Assembly: GCA_033032175.1 (NCBI GenBank)
Contig: CM065311.1
Location: forward strand, 3,713,190 to 3,777,189
DNA from: Saturnia japonica
Lineage: Eukaryota; Arthropoda; Insecta; Lepidoptera; Saturniidae
Length of the DNA stretch: 64,000 nucleotides
Direction of reading: 5' to 3'
A program made the position numbers and the translations under genes. Below, piece by piece: positions 1-11,689 of the stretch (its first letter is position 1; each line of letters starts with the position of its first letter). The notes beneath the pieces are model-generated. The model made no database searches and had not been told where the DNA came from. It saw only the letters and a program-made list of their open reading frames with translations.

Positions 1-1144
1 TTTAGATTAGTAATAAATTGTAGGATTTATAGTCTTTGGTTGTTATTTATAAAAATAATCATAGGGATTTTTACAAATTGTAACTAAACAACATATAGGT
101 ATATATATATTATATATACTTCAAAAACTATCCAATAAATTTTGATACCACTAGGTCTCAGAAAAGCTTAATGCTATTACACTTTTATATAGATTTACAT
201 AGTTATGATGTATAAACAGAAAATAAAAAATTGTACAATAAAACTTTTAAAAAGATAACATAATACCAACAACTTAAGTTAGTGTATGTATTAATAGCTA
301 CCGTTCATGTTTTAAATGTCATAGTTGTTGTAAAACATTAACAGATATCTATAATTATTATTATCTTTATATTAAATTTAAAAATTGGAAGCAATGTTCG
401 CTTTATTTTAAGAGCTGACAAAGCTTCAAAAATATAGAATTAAATATAGTTTTTATATTTGACCTTGACATTTATGACTTAGAGACGCATCTGCTTGGCT
501 CTGTATTTGCATAAAGCTTACGTTTTTCTCGAAAGGTGTTTTTACACCTCCGCATCACCACCACGATAAGGTTGTATTATTCCAAAAAAACTAAAAACTA
601 AAGATCTACTAAATATTGTCTTGTCTTGTCTACAACTTATGAAAAAACCATGATATCGGGAATTTATTATGAATTAATTAATCAACATAATCTATATATA
701 CCTTTTAATTGCAAACAATGTGTCATTCATTTATCGATAAGCTACACAGATATACTCAAATGCTTTATGCATGCTGTATATATTACGGTAAATAAATTAA
801 TCAAACGCTAACCTATATAAAAAATATTACAGTTTACTGTAGGTCATTTAATTTTTAGTGATACCAAAGTACTGTAAGGTGGATTGACTTTATTTTTATA
901 AATCGTAATTAGTACATTAAACTTTTATCAATTACATTTAATGGTTGTTTACATAAAACTATATTTCAAATATTTACTTAAGAACATTTTTATAAATTCT
1001 CTTTGTAACAATATATTTTGAAACGTGTTAAATATGTGTGTCAAACATGTTTCAGTCCGACGTGTTGTTAGAAAATGGGAACACCGGTTTGATACATTGT
1101 CAGAAAAACTCAGTTTCTAATACGCAGTTAAGGTTTCAAGATAA
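1..1144. other. AT-rich DNA, no gene recognised
   Basis: I see no supported gene or repeat boundary here. There are short AT runs (near 105-120) and the small stuttered TTGTC run near 618-630. The open frame at 626-811 starts at TTG, has no exon signals I can defend, and reads as a chance frame. Confidence 0.5.
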
Positions 1145-1476
1145 TCTATATTAATATTATGAGGGTCGAGAGACTGTTGTTTCTTTGTTTGAACGCACAA
1201 ATCTTCAGAACTACCAGTCAAATTAGAAAAAAATATTTTTGTATTTTTTAGCCTATTTATTGAGAAGGTTAGGCTACATAACTTCACGTTACTACTGTAA
1301 ACAGCGGAGAAGGAACCATGGACGTCAAGCAATCTGGCAACGCTGTAGGCAAGTACAGGAAGTGATAACAAAGTTAAGCTGCATGGGTGCGTTGACGGTG
1401 GCCGCGGACATGGCGCGACGCGGTAGATAGATGGTCGAATCGGTTGAACACTGGTGAAACAGTGTGGCACAGCTAG
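1145..1476 (+). mobile_element. Non-autonomous Helitron, family A
   Basis: The 332-bp element begins TCTATATTAATATTATGA and ends GGCACAGCTAG. A perfect 6-bp stem (ACACTG, loop gtgaaa, CAGTGT) stands just before the terminal CTAG. It is flanked by host A on the left and T on the right. A 5' TC, a 3' hairpin plus CTAG and insertion between A and T are the Helitron rules. The interior shares the 'gcctatttattgagaaggttaggctac' type of segment, in shortened form, with the copies at 28262, 46023 and 63235. It encodes nothing. Helicase/Rep would be supplied in trans by an autonomous relative not in this window. Confidence 0.85.
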
Positions 1477-4400
1477 TATTCAATTATTAATTCATCTTCC
1501 TACACTTCATACGCAATTTACAATCTAACCTTTATAAATATGAATAGAATAAGCCTTTTTATATAAGTCGGGATCAGGAAGCTTTGACAATCCGCGTTAT
1601 AAAACACGTTGACTTCGAATTACATAGTAATCATATATTTTCATGTCTGAATATTCTTTATTCATTAAAGTTATTATAAACAAAGAAGTGGTTTTTAATT
1701 TAGCGCTTTGTTTTGGAGCATCAGACTAATAATTTAATACATACTTAATTTCGTAGAATAATATGTTTTGTCATTTTTTCCTAATGTTGATCTAAAAAAT
1801 ACATTCTTTAAAAAATTAAAACATTGTATTCCACTGCGAGTTTTCTTACTGTGAAATAATTTTTTTAGGTTAATAGTGTACATTTATTAAAATGCAAATA
1901 AAAAAAAATACAGCTCGCATTTTTTTTATCGTAAAGAGATCAGTGTTCAAGTTTAAGATTTGTATGATTCAGTTTTTGCTCCGTGATGTGTAGCACGCGT
2001 ACCGTTTATCATTCTGGACTCGGGTAGGTTCGTCACTTGTCGACTTATCAACCCGTCCGCCCTACTTTGACTATACGCATTTATCTGATAATTCTAAATC
2101 AATACTAGAATCATAAATTGTTTTTAAATAATACTAGCTAGCTGGGCTAGCAGACGTTGTTCTGCTCTTTTCGGTAGTTAATGTTTCGACCACAACGCCA
2201 CCTATTGGGTCCAGAAGTTGTGATTTTTTTTTGTTTCGAAATAAATCTATATTGCAATTATTTTCTTTTGTCCATAGATATATAATTTTTTAATAACGAC
2301 TACAACGTTACTGGACCACTAACAGATGCATAAAATATTTTTAAATATATTAGACTACACTATAATAAAAACGTTTATCTGTGAGAGAACAAAGTTATTA
2401 TTTACTTACCTTTCGAATAAACAGTAGTTCAACTATCACTGCTACACGAAGCACGTCGCAAATTACAATATTGTATAGATATATAATATTGTACAGATAA
2501 ATGTATATGGATAAGGACTAGTTTAACAGGTGTAACAAAGACTTCAAATTAAAATATCTGGTTTAAACGAGGCCGTTCGTTTTAAAAGTAAGTAAAACTA
2601 ATAAAATGTAATCTAAATACAAGATTCTGCCAATTATTTAATTTTTGTGGTTCAAAATTAGTAAAATTATTAGTTTTGAGAAATGATATCTATGTTTTAC
2701 TAAGCTAGAAGTTCAAATAAGTCGTTTAGAAAAATCTTTGTAAGAAATTCGATTGTTTGGACTGTAATGCGGGTCAAAAGGAGCGATAATAATGCTAACA
2801 GAATATCATAAGAGTAAGCGAGGTATATTTTCTTAATAATTCATAATTCGATAAATTCATTCTTAATAATTCAGTAATCCTGAAAATCCAAATATCGTGT
2901 ATAGTAAAAATATATGAACTATTATTTACTTAATGCGTTACATTAAACATTCGGTTTACACCCTGAATATGATTGTTGTTAGTATATGTAATGTCATAAT
3001 AAATAAACATTGCGTACCCATACAAACGGCAGTATTACCTGTCTATCTGTAGGTATATGTGCACGTGGATTATATTATTACATGGATCAAAAAGCACTTC
3101 GCTGATTACTAATATATTATTGAGCAAAGTACAATTTTATTTCCAAACACACTGGCTTTGTACTCTTTGACTACATCCAATATTTATATATTTATGAAAC
3201 TTTTTAAAATGTTGCAACGTTAAATTGCATGACGAATCATGCAACCTAAATAGATGTACAAATATAGTAATATAAAATTATGTTTAATTTTGTAAGATTT
3301 ACAGGTAAATGTACTTCAAATTACTTTTCACTTATAATGTTCGTAATCTAGTTGTATAAGTATTACACCATTTATATGAATTAATTTAGCAATTTGAAAA
3401 CCTTGATATATTTGGCAAGATTTTACAAAACTTATTTACAATTATTAGATTTTAATAATTAATTAAATTCTCGCAAATTCAAGAAATGAACAACACCAAA
3501 TTACATTCAAACCCGGAATATAAGTACATATATATTTAAACAAACAACATCCACCAACCTCAGGCGTCGTAGAACCTTGGCACTTCATTGTAATTTATTT
3601 CCTTATTTATTCACTGTAAGTGCGAATTATACAAAACTCGAACTAACTCCTTTTAACCTCTTTCTAGATTAAGGAATGACTACTGAATAGCAATAGAACG
3701 GGTTTCACGACCCGATCAAAACTTTCTTCGAATCAAATGTATGATTTGATTGACAAGACTAGTTCTGCCGCTTTCCTGTTTACAGCTTACTAAAATACAG
3801 TGACGAATTAAAGGAATTCATTTGACATAAACAGAGCCATTATTTTCTTCTTAGCCTTCGTTAGATGTTGCTACATCCAAATACAAACCAAAGTCTTAAT
3901 GGTGATTCCAATTTTTATTGATATTATTATAAAAGAAGATCATTACGAAGATAATTCATTATTTTCTAAATGTGCTTTTCTGTCATAATCCAACAGTGTT
4001 TTCGGTGCTGTGTTTCAATTTATAGGATTTACCTGTAAGGCAACACAGACTATCATACGAAAATTTTAGACCTATGTTTATAACGTCGTGTATAACTGCA
4101 CTGCCATTTCAATTTGAATTTAGAAAACCATGGGTTTTAATATGTCTGTAACAAGTAAATGTGCTCCGGTCGTAAATTATTTTCGGACATTTATATCATA
4201 AATTTAGTGAAGAATTTTGTAGAGTAGGTATTCAATCATCTATCGATCAAAAATCTATCATGAAAATATTATACATTTGTCGAAGTTCGAAAGTGCCAGT
4301 ATCTAGATGACTACAGTATTAGTAGGTAATTAATAGGTTGGTATTTTTGATACACAAATCTAATCTAATCCTTGTTATAGAAATACTTTGTCAACTTTAT

Positions 4401-5635
4401 ACATAGATTTGATGTCATCTCAACAAATGGTAGCGAAATAAAATTTATATCACATTTGTCTTGTGTGAATAAATTAATTGATAATAAAAAATGATTATTT
4501 AATTATTTCTTCATAATAATTATATCATAAATCAATCTCATTTTACACATTTCTGTCGTCTGTCTTAATTCGCCCCAATCTAATGTTTTCATTATACGTA
4601 TGTGTCAAAGTTTCTACAAATACTCATGTAATTTATGAGACTTATATGTCACGACTAGTCCGTCAGTTCCACTAGTTAATGAAGCCAAATCACTCCTAGT
4701 TTTGTGGAATTAATTTAAATTGTTCACTGAAGTTTTGCACGAATAGTGAAAGTTGTTATCAGTAATTATTTATCTAAATTTTATAGAAGTAAACCTTATT
4801 TTTTCTTATATAAATATTATATTAAAGTAAAATATATTTTGGATATACATTAATTAATAATTCTTTGAATGAAATCATGAAACTTTTATTTATACTGTAA
4901 ATACAGAGTAATATTGTTTAATGTATTTTTCAAAAGATTTTTGTTGTTTTAATGTAACGTATGTCATTTCGGGACACGGATCATTAAGTTCTCATTTTTC
5001 TTTTAATCTAACTCAAAACAATGAGTAAGTACTGGAAATAAGCTATTTACAAAACAAGTAGTATATCTTCAAAAACCTGTGTATTATTTATTGTACCTAT
5101 TGCAATGACAAGATAAAATCAAAAGCGATTGGGAAAATAATTTTTAAAATTAACATGTTATCATAAGTATTTAGTGCAAAACTGCTGATTATATAAAACC
5201 TTATCTGTAGTAATTACGCATTTATAAATGGATCAGGTCGAAGGTCCACGTTTGCCACCAATATAGTTTAAGTCGTAGATTGATGAATGGTCTCCGCCGT
5301 GCGTTGGAAAACAATAGAAAATAATCATTTATCTAAAAATTTAAAGTACCTTTTGTAATAATAGATATAATTGCATATAATATGTTATTGTAAATTAATG
5401 TACAAAATTTTAACATCTTAACTCAGAGGAATGAATTGCATTGCCCGTTGGTTAATGGTTTTCTATTTTTCTTACTCAACACATTTTTACTCGACTTTAA
5501 CGTTGATGCTGAACTAAATTTAGTAATAGGTGCTTGGCAACAGATTCCCAATTGAAGAGTTCTAGGTTCTGTGGTTGTAGTTTGACACGCGCAAGCACAA
5601 TTAAAATACTATTTTACCATAGGTTCAGCACGGCG
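1477..5635. other. AT-rich DNA, essentially featureless
   Basis: About 4 kb without a supportable exon, RNA gene or complete transposon. The only repeat-like patch is at 2134-2230, listed separately. Long open frames are absent on both strands. Confidence 0.5.
2134..2230 (-). repeat. Degraded Helitron-like 3' end
   Basis: The stretch begins CTAGCTAGCTGGGCTAGCAG and continues CAGACGTTGTTCTGC. This resembles the common lepidopteran repeat opening 'CTAGCTGACCCGGCAGACGTTGT', recalled from memory, read from its 3' end on the minus strand. An A precedes the CTAG, as expected for an A^T insertion. The other end was not found, so the true length is unknown. Confidence 0.4.
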
Positions 5636-5785
5636 TTTTATTTATTTATTTATTAAAGATGCGCCAACAACGCACATATTATACTTGACCCATTTTTACA
5701 ATTAATTCTAAGTTCAATACAGATATGCGAACCTATTATAGGGGCCCACTACATTGACAAAATGCAATATCGCAAATGTAATTAA
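5636..5785 (-). repeat. Probable LINE 3'-end fragment
   Basis: A (TTTA)n stretch is followed by AAAGATGCGCCAACAACGCAC, shortened here, then by a non-repetitive segment. This is the arrangement of a minus-strand LINE 3' UTR with an A-rich microsatellite tail. No coding portion remains. The assignment rests on general resemblance only. Confidence 0.35.
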
Positions 5786-6236
5786 ATAAAATTAAGTGAA
5801 GTACAAGTAAGTTATTGCAATGTATGAAACACTGCTAATAATAAAATATAATTATTTAAATTAGTACTAATGTAAATAACAGAAAACAAATGTAATTAAC
5901 ACTGTAACATTAAAATAGTGCGTTGAATGGACCAGTATATTTTAATTAATAATGGGAAAAAAATAGATACCAGTGATTGTGAATATCGATTATCGTTAAT
6001 AAAAACGAAGTGTCTGAATTGAAATAATTTTTAATCTTGGTAATAATGTTTTTTTCTTTTGAGTTTTCTTTTACTAACAGTCTCACTGTAGGTTTGGAAT
6101 TCATTTCGTACTACACGGTACCTGAATAAACATAGCTTAAAAATATTTAAGCTAGTGCTTTACCTGTGGCTTAGTTCGCTCATAGTTGACTTGTGTCCCG
6201 TTATCTATCGAATACTATTAAGTAAGCAATTCTTGT

Positions 6237-6335
6237 TTGTAATTGGTTTCTCGGAAATGGCTGCAACGATTTGTATGAAACCTTGTGTTTAGATAACGTT
6301 TTACATTCCAAGTTTACCTAGATAGGTGTTTTTGA
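6237..6335 (-). repeat. Interspersed repeat family B, partial
   Basis: Its reverse complement contains 'cacctatctaggtaaacttg', 'gtaaaacgttatctaaacac' and 'cgtttccgagaaaccaatta'-like segments. The same segments occur in order at 9815-9990 and 58664-58815. The wording 'aaatcgttg..gccgtttccgagaaac' is typical of lepidopteran interspersed repeats. Neither terminus is resolved, so the class is unknown, possibly Helitron or SINE debris. Confidence 0.55.
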
Positions 6336-6379
6336 TTAGTCGATGAACGTTTATTGTTCGGTTCGATAGCATTCCAAAA

Positions 6380-6575
6380 TTTTCCTAGATCTGTCTTCAA
6401 AAATTACGGATTTTTATACAAATTTTCATCCCCCTTTTCACCTTAGGGTTGAATTTCCAAAAATCCTTCCTCAGTGCTCAGCTACGGTGTAAATGGTACT
6501 CACATGAAAATTTTCACGATCCTACTCCCAATGGTTTGGGTTGTGCGTTGATATTTCAGTCAGTTATCCTTTTGT
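6380..6575 (-). repeat. Helitron-like repeat family C, partial
   Basis: The reverse complement reads: a (ACTG)n-like run, 'caacgcacaacccaaacc', 'ggatcgtgaaaattt', 'gagcac..aggatttttggaaattc', then 'gtgaaaagggggatgaaaat'. The same ordered blocks occur at 11690-12150, 26170-26433 and, in part, 29480-29745. In the better copies the family ends 'gcgggaaaagcactag', so it is probably a Helitron relative. Confidence 0.6.
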
Positions 6576-7107
6576 TATAGATATTATAGAAAAAAAGAAG
6601 ATAGTTAAAGAAGTTCTAAGTATATATTATAGTATGTACAAAATTGGCATTGTGTCTCAAGGAGTGTCACAGCTCGATCAAGTCCCGGCAACCTCCTCGG
6701 TGAGGTTATCAGAGAATGATAAGAGCGCACCCTGTCGGTCCTTGACTATTAAATAAAATTACATCCGTCCTACATAGATGTGTACCCAGACTACCTATAT
6801 AGGTATTTCGTTTGTATTATAATTATTTCTTTAATGCATATAATATTTATTTACAAAAGACAGAGATGTTTTGAAGTCTTGTGTGAAAACTCAAAGTGAG
6901 TCAAATATTAATATGCAAGAACACTTAGGTACCTATAACTGAACCTCGAACTCAAGTGTATAGTTAAGTTCTATTACTAATATTAATATAGCAGAAAGTA
7001 TTAAGATACTAATCATACTAATATTATACAGAGGTAAAGTTGGTCCTTAAGGAGTGTCGCATTTCGGGATCAGCCTGTGTTACTTAACCAGTAATCAAGC
7101 AGGGAGT
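6576..7107. other. Unassigned DNA
   Basis: Two similar short motifs occur here, 'aaggagtgtcacagctcgatca' (shortened) near 6660 and 'aaggagtgtcgcatttcggg' near 7051. They may be fragments of one more repeat. The 71-codon frame at 6541-6756 crosses the family C repeat and has no coding support. Confidence 0.35.
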
Positions 7108-7378
7108 TCTAAGCTATTAATTTAGGTTGCCCATAATAGACCAAGCTTTTAACCGAAAGAAATATCTGTTTAAATGGAACATTCTAACCAAGATTAGAAA
7201 ACGGTTCAATAAGACCTACTCCTAGAGCATAGCATTATATGGCTGCGAAAAATAGACGTTAAATCAAAGGGACAGAGAAAGGTTAGCTGTATTTGAGATG
7301 TGGTATTGGAGGAAGATGGAGAACATCAGTTGGACACAAAGAATTACAAATGAAGAAGTGTTAAGAATGGTTGATGAG
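7108..7378 (+). pseudogene. LINE reverse-transcriptase C-terminal remnant, left part
   Basis: Translation of about 7138-7378 gives QAFNRKKYLF, then SIALYGCE, then LAVFEMWYWRKMENISWTQR and NEEVLRMVDE. This is the conserved C-terminal stretch of insect 'endonuclease-reverse transcriptase' LINE proteins (consensus AFNRK..L / W..ALYG.E.WT / R.EAFEMW..RRM..ISW / TNEEVL). Two conserved tryptophan codons are TAG stops, after TYS and after GCEK, so the copy is dead. The rest of the same reading is found 268 bp downstream at 7647-7876, the gap being a younger insertion. Upstream catalytic RT motifs are missing, so the copy was 5'-truncated. The family is known only by resemblance. Confidence 0.8.
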
Positions 7379-7646
7379 GTAACACCCTTTAGCCGTTTGT
7401 CCCGCATGGGGCTCGCTACGCCGCGGTGTTGTCGCGACGGTCGGCACCGATCTTTCGCTCCCGGCCGTGGTTCTATCTATGGTCGAGAGCGAGAGCGGGT
7501 GGAACTCCGTCTCCTCGTTCTGCGAGCAAATCATGCACCGTAGGGTTTTAGTCGGTAAGAATCCGACATACCCCTCCTCCCTTGAGCGGCCCGGCTCGGG
7601 AGGCGGATCCAACGCAGGATTTCCCCACGTTAAAAAAAATAAAAAA
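7379..7646 (+). mobile_element. 5'-truncated LINE 3' end nested in a LINE pseudogene
   Basis: A GC-rich 268-bp block with an A-rich tail (TTAAAAAAAATAAAAAA) interrupts the LINE C-terminus of 7108-7876. The wording 'ggttttagtcggtaagaatc' with 'ttccccacgtt' before the tail matches a familiar lepidopteran LINE 3' UTR. The tail on the right shows plus-strand orientation. The GC-rich frames inside (including one of 118 codons on the minus strand at 7361-7717) are by-products of composition. No clear target-site duplication could be read. Confidence 0.75.
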
Positions 7647-7876
7647 GACACTTGTTGAAAAACGTAATTAATTACCAGAAAAGGAAAAATGACTGAACAC
7701 TTGATACGGCACGACAAGTTCTTTTAAACAATTATAGAAGGAAAAATTGAAGGACAGCGAGAAAGAGAAATATCTAGACGAAGCTGTTTCCAACAAGCGG
7801 AGGATAAAGTGGGAGTTGTTGACTATCAAGAGGTCACAAGAAGGGCAGAAGATAAGGAGCAGTGGCTATTTAATTA
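7647..7876 (+). pseudogene. LINE reverse-transcriptase C-terminal remnant, right part
   Basis: The reading resumes with LLKNVINYQK in one frame, then MTEHLIRHDKFF, a stop, TIIEGKIEGQRERE, SRRSCFQQAEDKVGVVDY, QEVTRRAEDKEQW. This corresponds to the family's 'GHLIRH..F..TIIEGKIEG..GRGR' and 'EV...A.DR..W' ending. There is one internal stop and at least one frameshift. It is the continuation of 7108-7378, separated only by the insertion. Confidence 0.8.
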
Positions 7877-8569
7877 AAGAAGATAATAGAACACTGTATA
7901 TGAAATATTTGCCTTTTCATACTCGTGACAATCCTGCATGCAAGAACACTTGCAGTTGCATCAACGGATACTGGATTACATTAGAAACATAAATATACTT
8001 AAACATTTAGAAAAAATCAAGTGTGAAAGGAAATTGGTTTTAAAACACATTTTGTGCAACAGTATATTTTTGTAATCGTATAAAAATCTTTGATTATAAA
8101 ACTATTGTCCCCCATGAAACCGCAACAACAAATCAATGAAGACACGCTGACAATTTCTTTGCGCAACATATATTTCGGGTAATATCAACATTGCGTGTGA
8201 CTGCGGTTATTGTTCATCGCGTTTCGTTACGAACTTGGTTGTAAACTATACGTTTGTTAGACGTATGACAACACTGTCTTCGGGAACAGCTCTGAGCGCT
8301 AACATAACTGATGTTCGTATTTGTATTTTTTTTTTACAATCTCTATAATTATATTACGAAATCTCACGTTGAAGAGATGGACACACCAATGGTCTGTATT
8401 ATAACATTAACAACTTAATATTTATTAACTTGGTCAAATATAATAAGCAGTAATTTATTACTTCATTCGGCTAGTATTTAATTATACAGCATGTAGCTAA
8501 AATAAGTAATAAGTGACAATAGAAAAACTATCGAAAGCACAGTTATGTACCACGACAAACACGAAATGC

Positions 8570-8825
8570 TTTACAAAAATAGTTTTGGCCGTGTTAAATT
8601 TATTCGAACAACTCTCAACCAGGCCAACCCATGTAGCGTTTCATCGTTCTCACCACCCGTACTTACCTCCAGCTTGCCAGATTGCTTGACACGTTCACGG
8701 TTACTGATCCGCCCCAAGGGTCGTAGCGTGAAGTTATACTGTAAGTTTACTCAATAGAGGCTATAAAATGCAAACAAAAATACAAAAATCAATCTCTTGA
8801 ACTTTATAGTATTAGCATTTATAGA
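8570..8825 (-). mobile_element. Non-autonomous Helitron, family A, degraded
   Basis: Read on the minus strand it starts near 'ctaatactataaagttcaag' and contains 'tttatagcc' and 'gagttgttcgaataaattt', then 'aacacggcc'. These blocks match the family A copies at 13077 and 28262. The terminal CTAG is lost or altered, so the left boundary is approximate. The 70-codon plus-strand frame at 8545-8757 is a shadow of this repeat. Confidence 0.65.
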
Positions 8826-9178
8826 GGTTATGAATAAGTTATATTTATTGGCTTTGTAATGAAGTATTACCAGTATTTCTCTCTATTTCAAAAAATCTAA
8901 ATGAAGATAGTCTTTTGTAGTACGTTCTAAAAATTATGTTGCTAGTAATGTTAGTATTCCAATATGATTAGTATTGAAAAGTGTTATGGATGAATACATC
9001 CGCCGCATCGCATCGCGTCGGTCGCGGTACACGTAACTCTTGCCAAACTACCGGCCACCGGGTATATCTTACTCAACGATCGTACAACTAAATAGCATCC
9101 TATTGACAGCTGGAATTGATTCTTATGTCACGCTTAATATTTTATGCACATAGATCACAGTGTTATCGTCACTTTATC

Positions 9179-9679
9179 CATTAGACCAGAGTACCCAAAC
9201 TTTTTTGTCTCGTTTCCATTATGTACATTTTGCCTCACTATGTTTTTCGGTTTTGCGTAGATCCCCTGGCCTAAACCGTTGATCCCTGTCTACGATATTG
9301 ATTTTTTATATATTCATCAACTTCAAATGTATGTTTTTTTGATAGCTGTTATAGTGCTGCTACTCACTTTGAAAGCTTTTCCGTCACTTTTTTTTTTTTA
9401 TTTAATTATAATGTTGTAATAATTTTATGTTTTATGTATGTATAAGGAATTATTATATACATAAATAAGTACTATTTGTGCATGAGGATTATTGCATTCA
9501 TGGAAAGCCAAAATTAAAGTTACGACCAGCTTAAAAAAAATCCAGTATCGTTGACTCTCATTTACATTCGCATCTCATGCAAAGTAATTGTTTTTTTTTT
9601 CATTGATATGGAGCCCTTGCAGGTCTTCGTCGACCCCTGGGGATCGATATAGACCACTTTGGTAATCCCTGCATTAGAC
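9179..9679. mobile_element. hAT-type MITE with 8-bp target-site duplication
   Basis: The element spans 9187-9671 (485 bp). It is bounded by a perfect direct repeat CATTAGAC at 9179-9186 and 9672-9679. Its ends are CAGAGTACCCAAACT on the left and, inverted, CAGGGATTACCAAAGT on the right, an imperfect terminal inverted repeat starting CAG. An 8-bp duplication with CA(G)-type short inverted ends is the signature of hAT superfamily DNA transposons. There is no transposase reading frame, so it is a non-autonomous derivative. The interior has several poly-T runs and short GC-rich patches such as 'gtcgacccctggggatcg' near the right end. Ends and duplication are read directly; the superfamily follows from the duplication length. 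Confidence 0.85.
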
Positions 9680-9814
9680 AAAAAATTCTAGTTAAACTCA
9701 CTTTAAAATATGAACAACGTTCTTTGATTCATTGATTCTGATTCTAACGTGAACATATCGTATAAAATAATATTTCATATTGCCCTACTCAAATACGTGT
9801 GAATACGTGTGTGA

Positions 9815-9990
9815 TACTCTGTGAAGCGACCGAGCTTCACACAGTGTCTTGCAAACACTTCTATCTAGGTAAAATTGGATAGTAAAACATTATTTAAATA
9901 CAAAATTACATTCAAATCGTTAGAACTGTTTCCGAGAAACTAGTGATATATTATTATAGGTGTACCTAAATATAAAAGGATTTCTCAGTT
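9815..9990 (+). repeat. Interspersed repeat family B
   Basis: It contains 'tatctaggtaaaattgg', 'gtaaaacattatttaaatac' and 'ctgtttccgagaaac', in the same order as 58664-58815 and the minus-strand copy at 6237. It opens near a small inverted pair (GTGAAGC ... GCTTCAC) around 9820-9840. Class and exact ends are unknown. Confidence 0.55.
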
Positions 9991-11029
9991 TATAATGTTA
10001 ATAGATATATAATACATAATTTTTATAAATTATATTAATGTGATTTTTACCATATATTATCTATATATCTACCATACCACGTCTCTGCTGGGTTAGGCAG
10101 GAAATATGTAATAATAGGTTTTATTAGACAGTGAAAAAATTATCTCTTTATCTTATACCTACTAAGGATGTCATAATATAAACGATTTTTCGTTGAGTAC
10201 CTACTTAAGTATTCGACTCGTATCAACATAAGTTCATATCTCTATGTCTACAGGCTATCAAAATAACAATCATTATCATATATTATAAAACATAGTAAAT
10301 TGAATAGATTAAAAACATTTTACATTTTTTTATTGATGTCGTTATTAATTATGCTTAAACTTATTTTTTAAATTAACTACGAGCAACCGCTTTCGACTTT
10401 CTTATGCGTTATTAACAATGTAACACTTCATAGCAATAAAACCTATTGGTTATTAGTGAAAGGATTTTCAGAATTGGATCAGTAGTCACGGAGATTACCT
10501 TCTATATCCAAATTCATAAACTTTACCTCTTTACAGACACTGAAATAGATAAGCGATCTAAATTTTTTTAACAAAATATTAATAAAAAATTATTTTCAAA
10601 GGTCGAAATGAAGGTTTTTAGAATAGATATGTAGTTATTCAACATTCAATAGAATTAATAGTAGAGTATTTTTATTGGATTTTTTGAATTGATAACAGTT
10701 CCATGGTCAGTTTGTCGATCCAAATGGGTATGAACTTATCCAAGACGGCCTTTGATATGTTTTTATGTTACAAAGATAAAAAATAAGCAAACATTATAAG
10801 CGTTTTAGATATGATTGTTACTATGCTAAAACTCTATCTATATCTGTCTGTATAAACTTTGAACACTTTGTTTATGTGTGTAACAGAAGAAACCAATTTT
10901 AATCTTGTCGCTTAGCCTACATTTTTATCATTATTATAGCATACGACATGTTCATTTTTAAAGTATGGATAGGTACTTTAATTACCTATTTGAGTAATTT
11001 TCTTTGTAATTACTACTAGCGAGAAACTG
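9991..11029. other. AT-rich DNA, no gene recognised
   Basis: I see only AT-rich sequence with a short 'cggtcc/ggagattac'-style repeat echo near 10475. There is no exon, RNA gene or bounded transposon. Confidence 0.45.
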
Positions 11030-11670
11030 AGAATTCTCGGCACATTTATTCCTCGTGAGAATTTTTCTTTTATGAATCTTATGTATCTGTATACTTCGCA
11101 GACGTTTGTTACTACGCAGTTGATATTTACATCTCGTAATTTTATTTTTACTCATATTGTTGACAATTCATATGCCGTATCAATTGAGGAATGGCATGTA
11201 TTTCTCATGTACAATTTTGATCATGATTGAAAACGATTCTACGATTTCTAATGTATTATTAACGATTCTTATAGCCTCTCAATTATCGTATAATAACCGT
11301 CTACAAAATTTGATCTGAATCAGTTGAGAATTGATAAAAAATTAATTTATGGTTTATATTTAATTTCTGGATTTAATATTGACAATTGTTATAGTCCATC
11401 AATTATGTAATCACTTATACTTCCCGTATACAAAATCAGTTTAGAATTAACGAAAATAATAATAATTATTATTTTTTTACGATTTCTAAAAGTAATGTTA
11501 ACATTTGTTATACCCTATTAATTTGCCAACGACATTAGCATCCTGTGTACAAAATTTCATATGTATCGGTCAAGCCGTTTTTGAGTTAAATCCGGAGATA
11601 TAAACAGACAGACAGACAAAAAATTTGCTTTATGTCATATTCGTGATCAGTCATCAGTGTCGTTCATATA
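11030..11670 (-). mobile_element. Helitron-like element with internal ~120-bp tandem units
   Basis: The minus strand contains several diverged repeats of a unit reading roughly 'aaattttgtacacgggatg', 'taattgatagggtataa' and 'attgtcaataat'. The plus-strand traces are 'tatagcctctcaattat', 'tatagtccatcaattatg' and 'tataccctattaatttg' at about 11270, 11390 and 11510. The same units, in plus orientation and followed by a CTAG end, lie at 27525-28261. A short GACA run (acagacagacagacaaa) sits near the 5' side at about 11605. The two copies therefore define a Helitron-like family with a built-in minisatellite. The left boundary is approximate. Confidence 0.6.
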
Positions 11671-11689
11671 GTATGCCTACCGAGAAATT

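Noticed and set aside
1117..1470. 117-codon minus-strand frame and a 63-codon plus frame
   Set aside because: Both lie inside the Helitron at 1145-1476, whose ends are exact; the frames are shadows of the repeat.
7361..7717. 118-codon minus-strand frame
   Set aside because: It overlaps the GC-rich LINE 3' end nested in a LINE pseudogene; its length reflects base composition.
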